Below the pieces are notes generated by a model. The model made no database searches. It was given only the letters and a program-made list of their open reading frames with translations, and was not told where the DNA came from. From NCBI GenBank assembly GCA_001735895.1, contig DS021199.1, positions 504,548-568,547 of the forward strand: 64,000 nt of DNA, written 5' to 3'. Source of the DNA: Olavius algarvensis Gamma 3 endosymbiont (lineage in GTDB: Bacteria; Pseudomonadota; Gammaproteobacteria; GCA-001735895). Shown piece after piece: positions 41,927 through 53,079 of the stretch. Position numbers and translations under genes: made by a program. The number at the start of each line of letters is the position of its first letter. Position 1 is the first letter of the stretch.

Positions 41927-42487
41927 TTAACCGGTAAAGGCTTTTTTGGAATTCAGATATTCGATTTCGGCCTCGGTACTGTCGCGTCCCAGGGCTTTGT
42001 TGCGATGTGGAAAGCGTCCGAATTCCGCCACGATCGCGTGGTGGTGACGGGCGAAACGCAGGTTGGATTCTAGCCCCGGCTGAGCGAAAAGTTTGAGCCC
42101 CAGTTCCTGATCCTCGAGGTTTTCGCTGTGCATGAAAGGCATGTAGAGAAATGCCCTCTCTGCGGGGTCGAGCTCCTCGTCGAAACCGTGCTCGATCGCA
42201 TGACGGGCGACTTCGCGTGACTGCGCTTCGGTGGCGTAACTTTGCGCCGTATCGCGAAACATGTTCAATGGCAACTGATCGAGGACGATAACCAGGGCAA
42301 GGCAGCCGGCGGCGCTTGGCATCCAGTGATCGAGCTCACCCCGGCTGGCCCGCTCCCAGGTCTCCAGGTAGGTCTCGCGCAGGAATTGATCGAACTCGGG
42401 CGTCGAGTTAAACCAGAGTTTGCGGCGGTCTTCGGCAAACCAGAAATCGATGATGTCCTGTGGCATAAGCACCTCGCTTTCGGTCAT
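41927..42487 (-). CDS. DUF924-family protein
   Basis: DIIDFWFAEDRRKLWFNSTPEFDQFLRE, VILDQLPLNMFRDTAQSYATE. Confidence 0.85.
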   Translation of the reverse strand: MTESEVLMPQDIIDFWFAEDRRKLWFNSTPEFDQFLRETYLETWERASRGELDHWMPSAAGCLALVIVLDQLPLNMFRDTAQSYATEAQSREVARHAIEHGFDEELDPAERAFLYMPFMHSENLEDQELGLKLFAQPGLESNLRFARHHHAIVAEFGRFPHRNKALGRDSTEAEIEYLNSKKAFTG

Positions 42488-42488
42488 G

Positions 42489-44528
42489 TTAGCAAGCTTT
42501 TCGGAGATCATCGACCAACCCGCGCAAGCGCTGCTGCAGCTGCCTGCGGCCCTCGGCGCCGGACTCACGCTCGAGCAGACTCCAGCGACGGTTCTGCACC
42601 GCTTTTTCGATCAACAGGCTATCGGGCTCGAACAGGCTATGCGCAACCCGCTGCATGACAAACTTTTGCAGGCTCGCGAAACAGATTTCAAAGCCCCGGT
42701 TACCGCTGGCAAAAGCTTCTATTTCCAGCCGTTCGGACTCACTCGGGGTCGCCTGATAATCGGCATAACGCAACAACGCGACCACCTGGGCGGCATCCAT
42801 GGTTTGCAAAAACTGGGTCATCCAGATTGGCAACTGCTGCTGGATACGCTGCTGCAGCAGTTTAATCTCCGGCCCCAGTTTATCTCCCACCGGTCGTAAC
42901 ACCGCAATCGAATGACTGCCGCTCGACTTACCGGAGGCATAACTGACATGAACCAGTCGGCACTGAACCTGCCGCCAGAAATTCGCGGTTTCCGCATCGA
43001 GCGCGAAGCTGGCCCCGAGATAGTCGAACGATTTTTCCCGTGCATATTGCATCGCTCGGGAAACCAACCGGGTGCCAAGACCCTGGCGGCGACAGGCCGC
43101 GGCAACCGCGATGCGATGAATACGCAGACCCCGGTAGCGGCCAAACCCCTTCAACCCGGCTTGCGCAGTCAGCATTTGCGCCAGCAGGTGACCCTGTGGC
43201 CGCCGCCGGCCGAAAAATATTTCCTCGCAGAGCGCCGTGTCGAATCCGCCTTCGCGGTTTAACAGGACCACGCCGAGCACGAAATCATGCCGGCGCGCCA
43301 CGATTAGCACTTGATCGGGGTTTTCCATCAGCATGCGCAAATCGGACGGCCGCGTGCGGTAGTGTGCCGAATTCAATAATGCGTAAACCTGCCGCAAAAC
43401 CGGCCAGGCCGTCGCGCTTCCCGGTTCGCGTAAAACGTCAATATCGCAGTCACCAACGGAGATTTGCGACTCCGCCGCCGGGAGAGCTTCCGGTTTCAGC
43501 ATCAGCGTTCGGTTGAGCCAGGCCTCGAGTAGATCGTCATGGCACCAGCGCACCGGCCTTTCGAGCTGGTAACTTCTCAGGTCTCCAGCTTCGAGCGTAG
43601 CCACAAATCGCAGCATGAAACCCTGACCGGTACCCTCGTAGCCGCCGCTGGTGGTGGCTAAAACCTGCCTCGGATAAAGGCGCGCCAGTTGGTGCAACAT
43701 CGACAACGGTATGGTTGCGGCTTCGTCGATAATGAGCAAATCGGCCGCGGGGCATTCGCGTAACAATTGATCGGGCGCGACGAAATCGGCCGCGGGCGCC
43801 TGTCGTAACAACGCCGCCGCACTCTGACGGGAGTTCGCAGATACCAGGATCTTGAATTGGGACCGCAGCCGGTTTACCAGCAAACCGAGACAGGTGCTTT
43901 TACCGCGCCCGCGCGCGGCGCTGATCAGCGCAATCGCGGCGCGTTTTGCACCGATCCATTGCTCGATTTGGCGTAACACTGACGATTGTTCCGCGGTTTG
44001 TCCGTTTTCGATTGCCGTCGGCTGCAGCTGTGGCAGCGGCGACGGCGCAGCCGGCATGGAGCCCGGTGTCAGCGAGACCCCGATTGACGCATCTTGCTGC
44101 AGGGTCGCGAAAAAATATTCGGCGAAATAAGCTCGCGCCGAGCGCTTGTCATCCTGCCAGCGGGCATAGCGGTCGGCTTGCGTATCCCAGTAGCAGGCAG
44201 CGGGCGACAACAGCAGCAGCACTCCGCCCGCCTGCACCAGACCGCCGGCAATACAGAGTACGTCCGGGTTGAATCCATCGAACAGGTCGACCGCCACCAA
44301 CCGGGTTTCGCTTCCCAGACAGGTTTCCGCCTTGCTGAAGGGTATTGCTTCGGGTAACTGTTCGCGATTCGACAACAGCAGCATCCCCGCCTCCAAGGCC
44401 GCTATCTCAGCAAGGCGTTGATCGCACCAGCCGCGGGGCCCCTGTAGTAACAGCAACTGGCGTTGCCGGCTGCGCTGCAGGGCCTCGAACAGTGAAGTCA
44501 TCCAGCTTTTGATATTGATTGCCGGCAC
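42489..44528 (-). CDS. tmcA: tRNA(Met) cytidine acetyltransferase TmcA
   Basis: RNA-helicase-like ATPase (ISAARGRGKSTCLGLL) plus GNAT domain (RIAVAAACRRQGLGTRLV). Confidence 0.9.
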   Translation of the reverse strand: MPAINIKSWMTSLFEALQRSRQRQLLLLQGPRGWCDQRLAEIAALEAGMLLLSNREQLPEAIPFSKAETCLGSETRLVAVDLFDGFNPDVLCIAGGLVQAGGVLLLLSPAACYWDTQADRYARWQDDKRSARAYFAEYFFATLQQDASIGVSLTPGSMPAAPSPLPQLQPTAIENGQTAEQSSVLRQIEQWIGAKRAAIALISAARGRGKSTCLGLLVNRLRSQFKILVSANSRQSAAALLRQAPAADFVAPDQLLRECPAADLLIIDEAATIPLSMLHQLARLYPRQVLATTSGGYEGTGQGFMLRFVATLEAGDLRSYQLERPVRWCHDDLLEAWLNRTLMLKPEALPAAESQISVGDCDIDVLREPGSATAWPVLRQVYALLNSAHYRTRPSDLRMLMENPDQVLIVARRHDFVLGVVLLNREGGFDTALCEEIFFGRRRPQGHLLAQMLTAQAGLKGFGRYRGLRIHRIAVAAACRRQGLGTRLVSRAMQYAREKSFDYLGASFALDAETANFWRQVQCRLVHVSYASGKSSGSHSIAVLRPVGDKLGPEIKLLQQRIQQQLPIWMTQFLQTMDAAQVVALLRYADYQATPSESERLEIEAFASGNRGFEICFASLQKFVMQRVAHSLFEPDSLLIEKAVQNRRWSLLERESGAEGRRQLQQRLRGLVDDLRKAC

Positions 44529-44577
44529 CGGTTTTTTTTGTTAAAAAATGCAGCCCATTATAAGTGAGTCCCAAGCC

Positions 44578-44892
44578 ATGACCAAAGATCAGCAAACCCA
44601 GGCCGAAGCAGCGGCATTCCGTTCCCTGGTGGCGCATTTGCAACAGCGCAGCGACGTGCAGAATATCGACTTGATGAACCTTGCGGGATTCTGCCGCAAC
44701 TGCTTGTCAAAATGGTATTCGGCGGAGGTCAAGAAATTGAACCCGGAATTCGATTACGCGGATGCACAACGTCATATTTATGGCATGACCATCGACGAGT
44801 GGAAACGGGATTTTCAAACCGACGCTTCGCAAGAACAGCAACAACGCTTCGAAGAAACCCGGGAGCAGCATGCTAAAATCAGCGGTTACTGA
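44578..44892 (+). CDS. DUF1244-family protein
   Basis: DLMNLAGFCRNCLSKWYSAE...YGMTIDEWK. Confidence 0.82.
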   Translation: MTKDQQTQAEAAAFRSLVAHLQQRSDVQNIDLMNLAGFCRNCLSKWYSAEVKKLNPEFDYADAQRHIYGMTIDEWKRDFQTDASQEQQQRFEETREQHAKISGY

Positions 44893-45016
44893 CTATTAAC
44901 CCGGCTACGCGTAGCAGTCCGAAATCCAACTCGCCGCTGCCGACAGCACAGATTGCAGGATGTGAGCGGGATTTCCGGGACGGCTCACGCCAATGCCGTA
45001 TTCGCGGCCCTGGCGG

Positions 45017-46672
45017 CTAGCGCAATTCTCGTCTCAGTATCTTGCCGACATTGGTTTTGGGTAGCTCATCCCGGAATTCCACTATCTTCGGAATCTTGTA
45101 TCCAGTTAGATTCTCGCGGCAATGCGCGATCACCGAGGCTTCATCCAGCGCCGGATCTTTCTTCACGATCACCGCCTTGACCACCTCGCCGCAGGCTTCA
45201 TCGGGCTCGCCGATAACGCCGACCTCGAGTACGCCGTCATGCCCGGCAATCACGGTTTCAATCTCGTTCGGGAAAACGTTAAAGCCGGAGACCAAAATCA
45301 TATCCTTGAGCCGATCGACGATGCGGAAGTATCCCTGTTCGTCCATTTGCGCCACGTCGCCTGTTTTTAGCCAACCATCGCTGGATAGCACCTTGGCGGT
45401 TTCCTCAGGGCGTTGCCAGTAACCCTTCATGACCTGCGGCCCGCGCACGCAGAGTTCACCGGCCTCCCCCTGCGGCAGTATATTGCCGTCATCATCCTGC
45501 ACCGAGACCTCGGTCGATGACACCGGCAATCCAATGGCGCCGTTGTATTCACTCAGAGTAAGTGGATTAATGCAGACCGCGGGCGAGGTTTCAGTCAGGC
45601 CATAGGCTTCCAGTAAAGGGGTGTCGGTCAATTTCTGCCATCGCTCGGCGACCGGCTGCTGTACCGCCATGCCCCCGCCCAGCGCCAACTTCAATGGTTT
45701 GAAATCGATCTGTTCGAAGCCCGGAGTATTCATCAATGCGTTAAACAAGGTATTGACCCCGGTGATCGCGGTAAACCTGAGGCCCGTTAGCTCCTTGACG
45801 AAACCCGGCATGTCACGCGGATTGGTTATCAGATAATTGAGCGCGCCGACCTTCATAAAGGTCAGGCAGTTGGCGGTCAGCGAAAAGATATGATAGAGCG
45901 GTAACGCGGTGATAATGACTTCTTTGCCGTCCTCGACGACATTCTTGATCCAGGCCGAGGCTTGCTGCATGTTGGCGATCATATTGCCATGGGTCAGCAT
46001 GGCGCCCTTGGCAACGCCGGTGGTGCCGCCGGTATACTGCAGAAAAGCGAGATCGTCGTGATTACAGGGAACCGGCCGATGCGTTTTTGCCGCACCTTGC
46101 GCCAGCGCATTTTTGAAAGTCACGCGCTGCGGCAGATCGAATGCGGGTACCATTTTTTTCACATACTTGACCACCAGATTGACAATCACCGACTTGGGAA
46201 ATTTCAACAAGTCGCCGATCTGCGTGGTAATCACATGCTGAACCGGGGTTTCTTCGATAATCTCATCCAGGGTATGGCAGAAATTTTCCATCACGATGAT
46301 GGCCTTGGCGCCCGAATCCGACAGCTGGTGCTTGAGTTCGCGCGAAGTGTACAACGGATTGGTATTGACGACGGTAAATCCTGCGCGCAGGGTCGCGAAA
46401 ATCGAAATCGGATTTTGCAGCAGGTTGGGCATCATGATCGCAACGCGATCGCCCTTGGCCAGGCCGGGCAGGTTTTGCAGATAACTGGCCAGTTGATCGG
46501 TATAGCGATCCATCTCATTGTAAGTTATCGTCGTCCCCAAATTACAGAAACAGGGATTTTCTCCAAAACGCGAGATCGCCTGTTCGAATACATCGGTGAC
46601 CGACTGATAGCTTTCGAGGTCAATTTCTTCCGGGACCCCGGGCGGATAATTCTTTAACCAGACCTTCTCCAT
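45017..46672 (-). CDS. fadD: Long-chain fatty acid-CoA ligase
   Basis: QYTGGTTGVAKGAMLTH, EAYGLTETSPAVCINP, GWLKTGDVAQMDEQGYFRIVDRLKDMI. Confidence 0.92.
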   Translation of the reverse strand: MEKVWLKNYPPGVPEEIDLESYQSVTDVFEQAISRFGENPCFCNLGTTITYNEMDRYTDQLASYLQNLPGLAKGDRVAIMMPNLLQNPISIFATLRAGFTVVNTNPLYTSRELKHQLSDSGAKAIIVMENFCHTLDEIIEETPVQHVITTQIGDLLKFPKSVIVNLVVKYVKKMVPAFDLPQRVTFKNALAQGAAKTHRPVPCNHDDLAFLQYTGGTTGVAKGAMLTHGNMIANMQQASAWIKNVVEDGKEVIITALPLYHIFSLTANCLTFMKVGALNYLITNPRDMPGFVKELTGLRFTAITGVNTLFNALMNTPGFEQIDFKPLKLALGGGMAVQQPVAERWQKLTDTPLLEAYGLTETSPAVCINPLTLSEYNGAIGLPVSSTEVSVQDDDGNILPQGEAGELCVRGPQVMKGYWQRPEETAKVLSSDGWLKTGDVAQMDEQGYFRIVDRLKDMILVSGFNVFPNEIETVIAGHDGVLEVGVIGEPDEACGEVVKAVIVKKDPALDEASVIAHCRENLTGYKIPKIVEFRDELPKTNVGKILRRELR

Positions 46673-46730
46673 TTGCTCGCCCCCCAACCTGGCAACGGGT
46701 TAGTAACAACGAAACGGAATCGGGCCGTCA

Positions 46731-49263
46731 TTATTTTGTTCCTGCCGCCCGCTTCTTTTTGACCGCCGCCTTCTTCTTGGCCGCGGCTTTCTTTTTCACC
46801 GCCTTTTTAGCAACCGCCGCTTTTTGCGGCGCGCCATTTCGCGCCACCATCTGCTCGGGCGTGAAATCGTCTACCCTGACAACCCTGGCGGTCGCCGCTC
46901 GCGCCTGCAGCAGTATCTCGGCTTCCTCGGCATCGATTTGTCCCGCCGCGCGCAACCTGGCGATCCATTGTACATAATCCTCGAGGCCCGGTTGCGTTAA
47001 CTGTTCGTGGCGTAACCGCCGTTCTACGGGCTCGGCACGAATTACTTTCTGTAACGCATCTTCGAGACAACCGGTTATATCATCGGGATCATCGTTGATA
47101 TAAATACCATCTGTCAAACGATCCCGCGCCTCGCCGGGGCGGATTAACAGCGAAGCGACCCGGTGGCTGAGCGAATCATTGGGCTGGCGCAGGCTTAAAC
47201 CCAACGGAAAAATCGCGTGGCGAACAACCACGCCGAGCCATTTGATCGGAAAGTTACGCAGAATTTCGTCGAGTGCAACCTGTACCTGATGCAGGCAATA
47301 CTTGGCAGACCATTCGACCAGCGGCAAGTCGCTTCTGGGCTGACCGTCGGCATCGAATTTTTTCAAGACCGCGGAGGCGTAGAACATATATGACAATGCG
47401 TCCGCAAATCGACCGGAAAGTTTTTCCTTGCGCTTGAAGGCGCCGCCAAGAATCATCAGCACCAGATCGGCCATGACCGCGAAGGCCGCACTCATCTGAC
47501 CGAGCCTTTGGTAGTAAGCGCCTATGCGTCCGGGGTATGGCGCCGGTGCCAGGTGACTCGCGCTGATGCCGTATACGAAAGCACGGCAGAAATTGGTTAG
47601 AAAATACTCGGCATGCCCGCGCAGGGCCTGGTCAAATGCCGCCTCGGCGGCGCTATGGTCTTGCATCGTCGCCGCGTCCATTTCGCGCACCAGATACGGA
47701 TGACAGCGTATCGCCCCCTGGCCGAAAATAATCATACTGCGCGTCAGGATGTTGGCGCCCTCGACCGTTATTCCGACGGGGATGGTCTGGTAGGCGCGGG
47801 CGATATAATTCGACGGTCCCATGCAGATGCCGCGGCCGCCGTGCACGTCCATCGCGTCGTTAAGAACCTGGCGCATTTGTTCGGTGTTAAAACATTTGAG
47901 AATTGCGGTAATCACCGACGGCTTTTCCCCGGCATCGAGCCCGCTCAAGGTCAGCAGGCGCCCCGCATCCATCATATAGGTATGCCCGCCGATCCGCGCC
48001 AGGGCTTCTTCAACGCCTTCAAATTTCCCGATCGATGTATTGAACTGCTTGCGCACATGGGCATAGGCGCCGGTAGTGCGGGCGCTGGCTTTACCGGCAG
48101 CGACACCCACCGGGCAGGGATATGCCGCGTCCTACCGAAAGCGATTCGACCAGCATACGCCAGCCCTTGCCGATATTCTGCTGCCCGCCGATGATGAATT
48201 CCATCGGGATGAATACATCCTTGCCGCTATTGGGGCCGTTCTGGAAGGCGGAGTTCAACGGAAAATGCCGTTTGCCGATTTCGACTCCCGGCGTGTCGAC
48301 CGGGATCAGCGCGCAAGTGATTCCGAGTTCTTCCTCGCCACCGAGCAAGGCCTCCGGATCGAATACCTTAAACGCCAGGCCCAGTACCGTCGCCACCGGA
48401 CCGAGCGTGATATAACGTTTTTCCCAATTGAGGCGCAAACCCAACAGTTTTTCACCCTGATACTCACCCATGCAGACGACACCCGTATCCGGAATCGCAC
48501 CGGCGTCGGAGCCGGCAGACGGACCGGTGAGGGCAAAACAGGGAATCTCGGAACCGGCGGCCAGCCGCGGTAGATAGTGGTCTTTCTGCGCTTCGGTGCC
48601 GTAGTGCAGTAGTAGTTCGGCCGGGCCCAGCGAGTTAGGCACCATCACCGTGACTCCCGCCGAGATGCTGCGCGCCGCGATCTTGGTAACGACGCAGGAG
48701 TGTCCATGTGCGCTAAACTCCAGCCCGCCGTAGCGCCGCGGGATTATCATGCCGAAAAAGCCGTGCTGTTTGAGAAACGCCCAGACTTCGGGCGGTAAAT
48801 CCATGCGGTTGTGGGTAATATCCCAGTCGTCGAGCATCGAACACAGCTGCTCCACCGGTCCATCGACAAAAGCCCGTTCTTCCGCACTGAGTTCAGGCAG
48901 CTGATAACCCTGCAACAGATTCCAGTCGGGATTGCCGCGAAACAGTTCCGCCTCCCACCACACGCTACCGGCCTCGATCGCCGCGCGTTCGGTTTCGGAC
49001 ATCGGCGGAAGAACCTTGCGAATGCGCCACAGTAGCGGACGCGACAACCATTGCAGGCGCAGTTGCGGTAACCCGAGCAACAGCGCGGGTAGCAGGAAAC
49101 CGAGCCAGAAAAGCAGCCCCCAGAACAGGCTGAAGCCCCCGCCAAGCGTGAAAATCAAAAGAAATAACGCGGTGAACAATGCCAGGCTGCGGAACGGAAT
49201 TTGATGCCGCGCGATCGCGTAAACCAAAACCAACAGGGCAGTTAACAGGAGCAGGACATTCAT
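46731..49263 (-). pseudogene. fadE: FadE-type acyl-CoA dehydrogenase, split by a frameshift at ~48110
   Basis: ORF 48091..49263 ends [15 protein letters not shown]; overlapping ORF 46731..48110 continues [23 protein letters not shown]. Confidence 0.85.
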
Positions 49264-49502
49264 CGGACTATTTCACTATTATCGAATCTTGCAAGCGAAT
49301 GGCTAACATTATAATAAATTGACTGCGCCAGCAATATATAGTTTCAAATTGAAACTGTTCTTTGGCACTGGGTCGCGGCAGCCAATCGCCAAGCCAAAAG
49401 CTTAAGTTTTTTGCTAATTCGGCCGATGACACCTATGTAAAACTCTGCCAGGACTCGGCTGATTCGGTCCCGGCTTTTCATATGGACCAAATAAGCGATT
49501 AA

Positions 49503-51153
49503 ATGCCCGAAGCCAAAATTTTAGTTGTCGATGACACCAATGCCAACCTGGTAGCGCTGCAAGTATTGCTGAAGCCGATCGAGGTGGACATCGTCACCGC
49601 CAGCTCGGGCGAGCAAGCGCTGCAGGCCGCGCAGGAAAATGAAGATCACATCGCGCTGATACTGCTCGACGTGCAAATGCCGGAGATGGATGGTTTCGAA
49701 GTCGCCCGGCTCCTGCACGAAAACGAAAAAACTCGTTCACTACCGATTATTTTCATCACCGCCAACCAGGACGAGGCGCATATCGAGGAAGCTTATCTGG
49801 CAGGCGCGGTCGACTACATTCAGAAACCGATCCGCAAAACCGCGCTGTTATCCAAGGTGAGCGTTTTCCTCGATCTGTGGTCGCTGCGCTTCGGCCTGGA
49901 GCAGGAAATCGAGCATCGCCGTGCGGCCGAGCATCGCGTCGAACACCTGGCAACGCATGATCCGTTGACCAATTTACCCAACCGCCGCGGTCTCTACGAA
50001 GAATTGAATGAGTTGATATACCGCTCGCGACGCTACCGCTATTCCAGCGCGGTAATTTACGTCGACCTGGATGGCTTCAAAAACGTCAACGATCATTTCG
50101 CGCACGAGGCCGGCGACCGACTATTGATCCAGGTTGCCGCCAACTTCAAAAAAATCGTACGTCAAACCGATTCGGTGGCGCGCATCGGGGGTGATGAATT
50201 CATTGTTTTGATTACCGACATCAACCGCGAAACAACACTGATCACTAAAATCGAAAGCCTGCTGCGCGAAGCTTCCCGGCCAATCGAATTCAACGGACAT
50301 CGAGTTTCGGTCAGCGCCAGCATTGGCGTCGCGCTTTTCCCCGAGCACGGCGATAATGTCGAAACGCTGTTGCACCACGCGGATCAGGCCATGTATCAAG
50401 CCAAGAACCACGGTAAAAACACCTTTCGCTTTTTTACCGAGGATATTAACGAAAAAGCGCATCGTCAGCGTGAACTCCAGGACAATTTGCGGCGCGCGCT
50501 TCCCAACGACGAATTCACGGTTTTTTATCAACCCATCGTCGATGGCAAAACCGGACGGCTAGTCTCGGTCGAAGCCTTGCTGCGCTGGTACAGCGCAGAA
50601 CTCGGTCAAGTCTTCCCCGACGAATTTATTCCCGCCGCGGAAAGCGCCGGATTGATACCGGAACTGGGTTGCTGGGTACTGAAGAAGGCCGTGGAGACCG
50701 GGGCCCAATGGAATCGGCAGTTTGCTATCCGCCTGCGCATCGCGGTCAATGCCTCGACCATTCAATTTCGCAACGACCTGCTGTTCGAAACGATTAAGGA
50801 ACAAATCGAAACCCATGACTGGAGTCCGGAGTTGCTCGAAGTGGAAATTACCGAAGGCCTCTTGCTGGACGACTCATCGGAGGTAAACACCTATATCGAG
50901 GAAATAAGCAATTGCGGGGTAAGGCTGTCGGTGGACGACTTCGGCACCGGTTTTTCGGCACTCAGTTACCTGAAAAATTACCCGGTTAACACGGTAAAGA
51001 TCGATCGCAGTTTTATCATGGACCTGCCCGGGGACAAGGAAAGCGAAGTCCTGGTGCGCGCAAGGGTATTACTTCGGTAAACCGATGCCGAAGGCTGAAT
51101 TCGATGCGTATCTCGCCGCGCAACTCGAGCGGTCGGTTATCGCCCAGTATTAG
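49503..51153 (+). pseudogene. REC-GGDEF-EAL response regulator with internal out-of-frame deletion in EAL domain
   Basis: ORF 49503..51080 ends SEVLVRARVLLR*; immediately out of frame QGYYFGKPMPKAEFDAYLAAQLERSVIAQY* is the EAL C-terminus; the AEGVET segment is missing. Confidence 0.85.
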
Positions 51154-51309
51154 CTCGATCCGAGCAACCGGCCAGTTCATCTCAGCGTTTTTTTACGTCG
51201 CGAGGGCGTCGCAGAGACGCTGCGGCGGGATGCACAGCCCGGTGTTCAGTTACACTGCTCGCCGGGACGAAGTTAGCGCACAGGCGCAGTTTACACTAGC
51301 TTGAACGGG

Positions 51310-52047
51310 CTAGCCGTTGCCGGCCGCCGCCAACACCTGGCGCGACAGCAAAAAATCCGCAAACCAATTGGCCAACAATTCGGTATCTGCCGTGGCGCCC
51401 TGCATGGAGGCATGCGCTACCGCGGTAACATCCGCCGGCAGCACGCTACCGCCGTAAGCTTCGAGCAGTGCGTTTTCATAGGCCTGGCCGAATTCCGGAT
51501 GAGCTTGAATGCTGATGATCGAATCGCCGTAACTCAGCCCGGCGTAAGGGCAAAACTCGGAACTCAGGAAAACTTGCGCGTCTGGCGGCAGTTGGACAAC
51601 CTGGTCTTGATGGAAGGCATATATCCCGGCCTGCCGCGGCTGTTCCTTCATCCACGAATGCCGCTGCTCGACCTGATAACGATGTAAACCGACACCCCAG
51701 CCCCGGTCCGACTTAAGCACTTTACCACCCAGCGCTTGAGCGACAATCTGATGGCCGAAGCAAACTCCGATCAGTGGCAGCCCGGCCGCGGCCAGCTCGC
51801 GGATAAACGCCTGCAGCGGCGGCATCCAGTCAAGATTATCGTAAACCCCGTGCCTCGACCCGGTAATCAACCATCCCTCGCAATCGTAAATCGAGTGTGC
51901 CACTTCCCCGCGAATCACGCTGACGGTTTCGAACTCGAAATCGCGCTGCGCCAGGCCGAGAAAATCCGCAAACATGACTGGATAGGGATCGAAACGAGCC
52001 GTCATCCTGTCACGCAGCAGCCCGGTTTCGAGAATTCCAATTTTCAT
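51310..52047 (-). CDS. Class I glutamine amidotransferase (GMP synthase-like)
   Basis: LPLIGVCFGHQIVAQALGG (catalytic Cys), ISIQAHPEF. Confidence 0.88.
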   Translation of the reverse strand: MKIGILETGLLRDRMTARFDPYPVMFADFLGLAQRDFEFETVSVIRGEVAHSIYDCEGWLITGSRHGVYDNLDWMPPLQAFIRELAAAGLPLIGVCFGHQIVAQALGGKVLKSDRGWGVGLHRYQVEQRHSWMKEQPRQAGIYAFHQDQVVQLPPDAQVFLSSEFCPYAGLSYGDSIISIQAHPEFGQAYENALLEAYGGSVLPADVTAVAHASMQGATADTELLANWFADFLLSRQVLAAAGNG

Positions 52048-52130
52048 AAGTTTTTACTCTGCAACAAGCGCGCGCAATATAGCATCGGCGCTTAAAAAGC
52101 TGATAGCTATCGACAGCCGGATTAGATTAA

Positions 52131-52140
52131 TGTGATCATA
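52131..52140. promoter_or_regulatory. Candidate operator TGTGATCATA (divergent intergenic)
   Basis: Palindromic TGATCA core in AATGTGATCATATT upstream of gntR. Confidence 0.4.
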
Positions 52141-52238
52141 TTCTACCGGCCATCCCGAATCGCGGCAAATGTTGGCGTTGGTGATATCGCGTTTTTTGTG
52201 ATTAAATATTTTACTCACCCACCCGTGGAAACGGCTCC

Positions 52239-52949
52239 ATGAAATCAACCGATTCAGCGGAATTAAAACTACTGATGTTCGACAAGTCGGACGACCAGAA
52301 AACCCACCAATGGGTTTATCAACTGCTGCGCAACAATCTGTTATGCGGACGGATTAAGCCCGGCAAACCGCTGACGATTCGGGGTCTCGCGGAAATCCTT
52401 CACGTCAGTCCGATGCCGGTGCGAGAAGCCCTACACCGACTGGCTTGTGAAGCCGCCGTCGAGGTCAAGAACAATCGCCGGGTCATCGTTCCCTTGATGA
52501 CGGCGGAAAAATTCGGCGAGCTTTGCGAGTTGCGCATCCTGCTCGAGACTCATGCGGCTGAAGGTGCATTACCTTATATAAATGAAGGCGATATCGAAAT
52601 TCTAGAGCAACTGGACCGGAAAATCGACGCGGCGGTCGAGGCTAACGATGCCGACCAGATCGGTCTTTGCAATCAGGCATTTCATCGCCATTTGTATAGC
52701 GCCAATCCATTCCAGATTTCGGTTCCGCTGATCGAAAGCCTGTGGCTGCAGCTGGGACCCTTCTCGCGAATCGCCATCGCGAAACTGGAAAAAGTCTACC
52801 TGGTCGATCGGCATGTCGAAGCACTGGCCGCGTTGAAAAAGAAAAACCGATTCGGCCTGCGGCGCGCCATCGAAGCCGATATCCGCGATGGCATCGCCTC
52901 GATAAAAACCGTCGAGGGAATTCACGACTATTTTGAAGGTGTCGCTTGA
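52239..52949 (+). CDS. GntR-family regulator (FCD type)
   Basis: LLCGRIKPGKPLTIRGLAEILHVSPMPVREALHRLACEAAVEVKNNRRVIV. Confidence 0.9.
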   Translation: MKSTDSAELKLLMFDKSDDQKTHQWVYQLLRNNLLCGRIKPGKPLTIRGLAEILHVSPMPVREALHRLACEAAVEVKNNRRVIVPLMTAEKFGELCELRILLETHAAEGALPYINEGDIEILEQLDRKIDAAVEANDADQIGLCNQAFHRHLYSANPFQISVPLIESLWLQLGPFSRIAIAKLEKVYLVDRHVEALAALKKKNRFGLRRAIEADIRDGIASIKTVEGIHDYFEGVA

Positions 52950-52971
52950 TGGCAGCTTTTCGATTGTATTT

Positions 52972-53047
52972 AGTGATCACTTTCAGTCATGAAAACAGCG
53001 CTCACAGACAAATCGACACCTGGAAGCGGGGTGAATCCGTGATCACA
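52972..53047. promoter_or_regulatory. Two candidate operators AGTGATCACT (52972-52981) and CGTGATCACA (53038-53047)
   Basis: Palindromes upstream of the GS-like gene, sharing GTGATCAC with 61084-61095. Confidence 0.5.
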
Positions 53048-53079
53048 AAATTACATGTCAGATGATCTAAACCGGGCCG

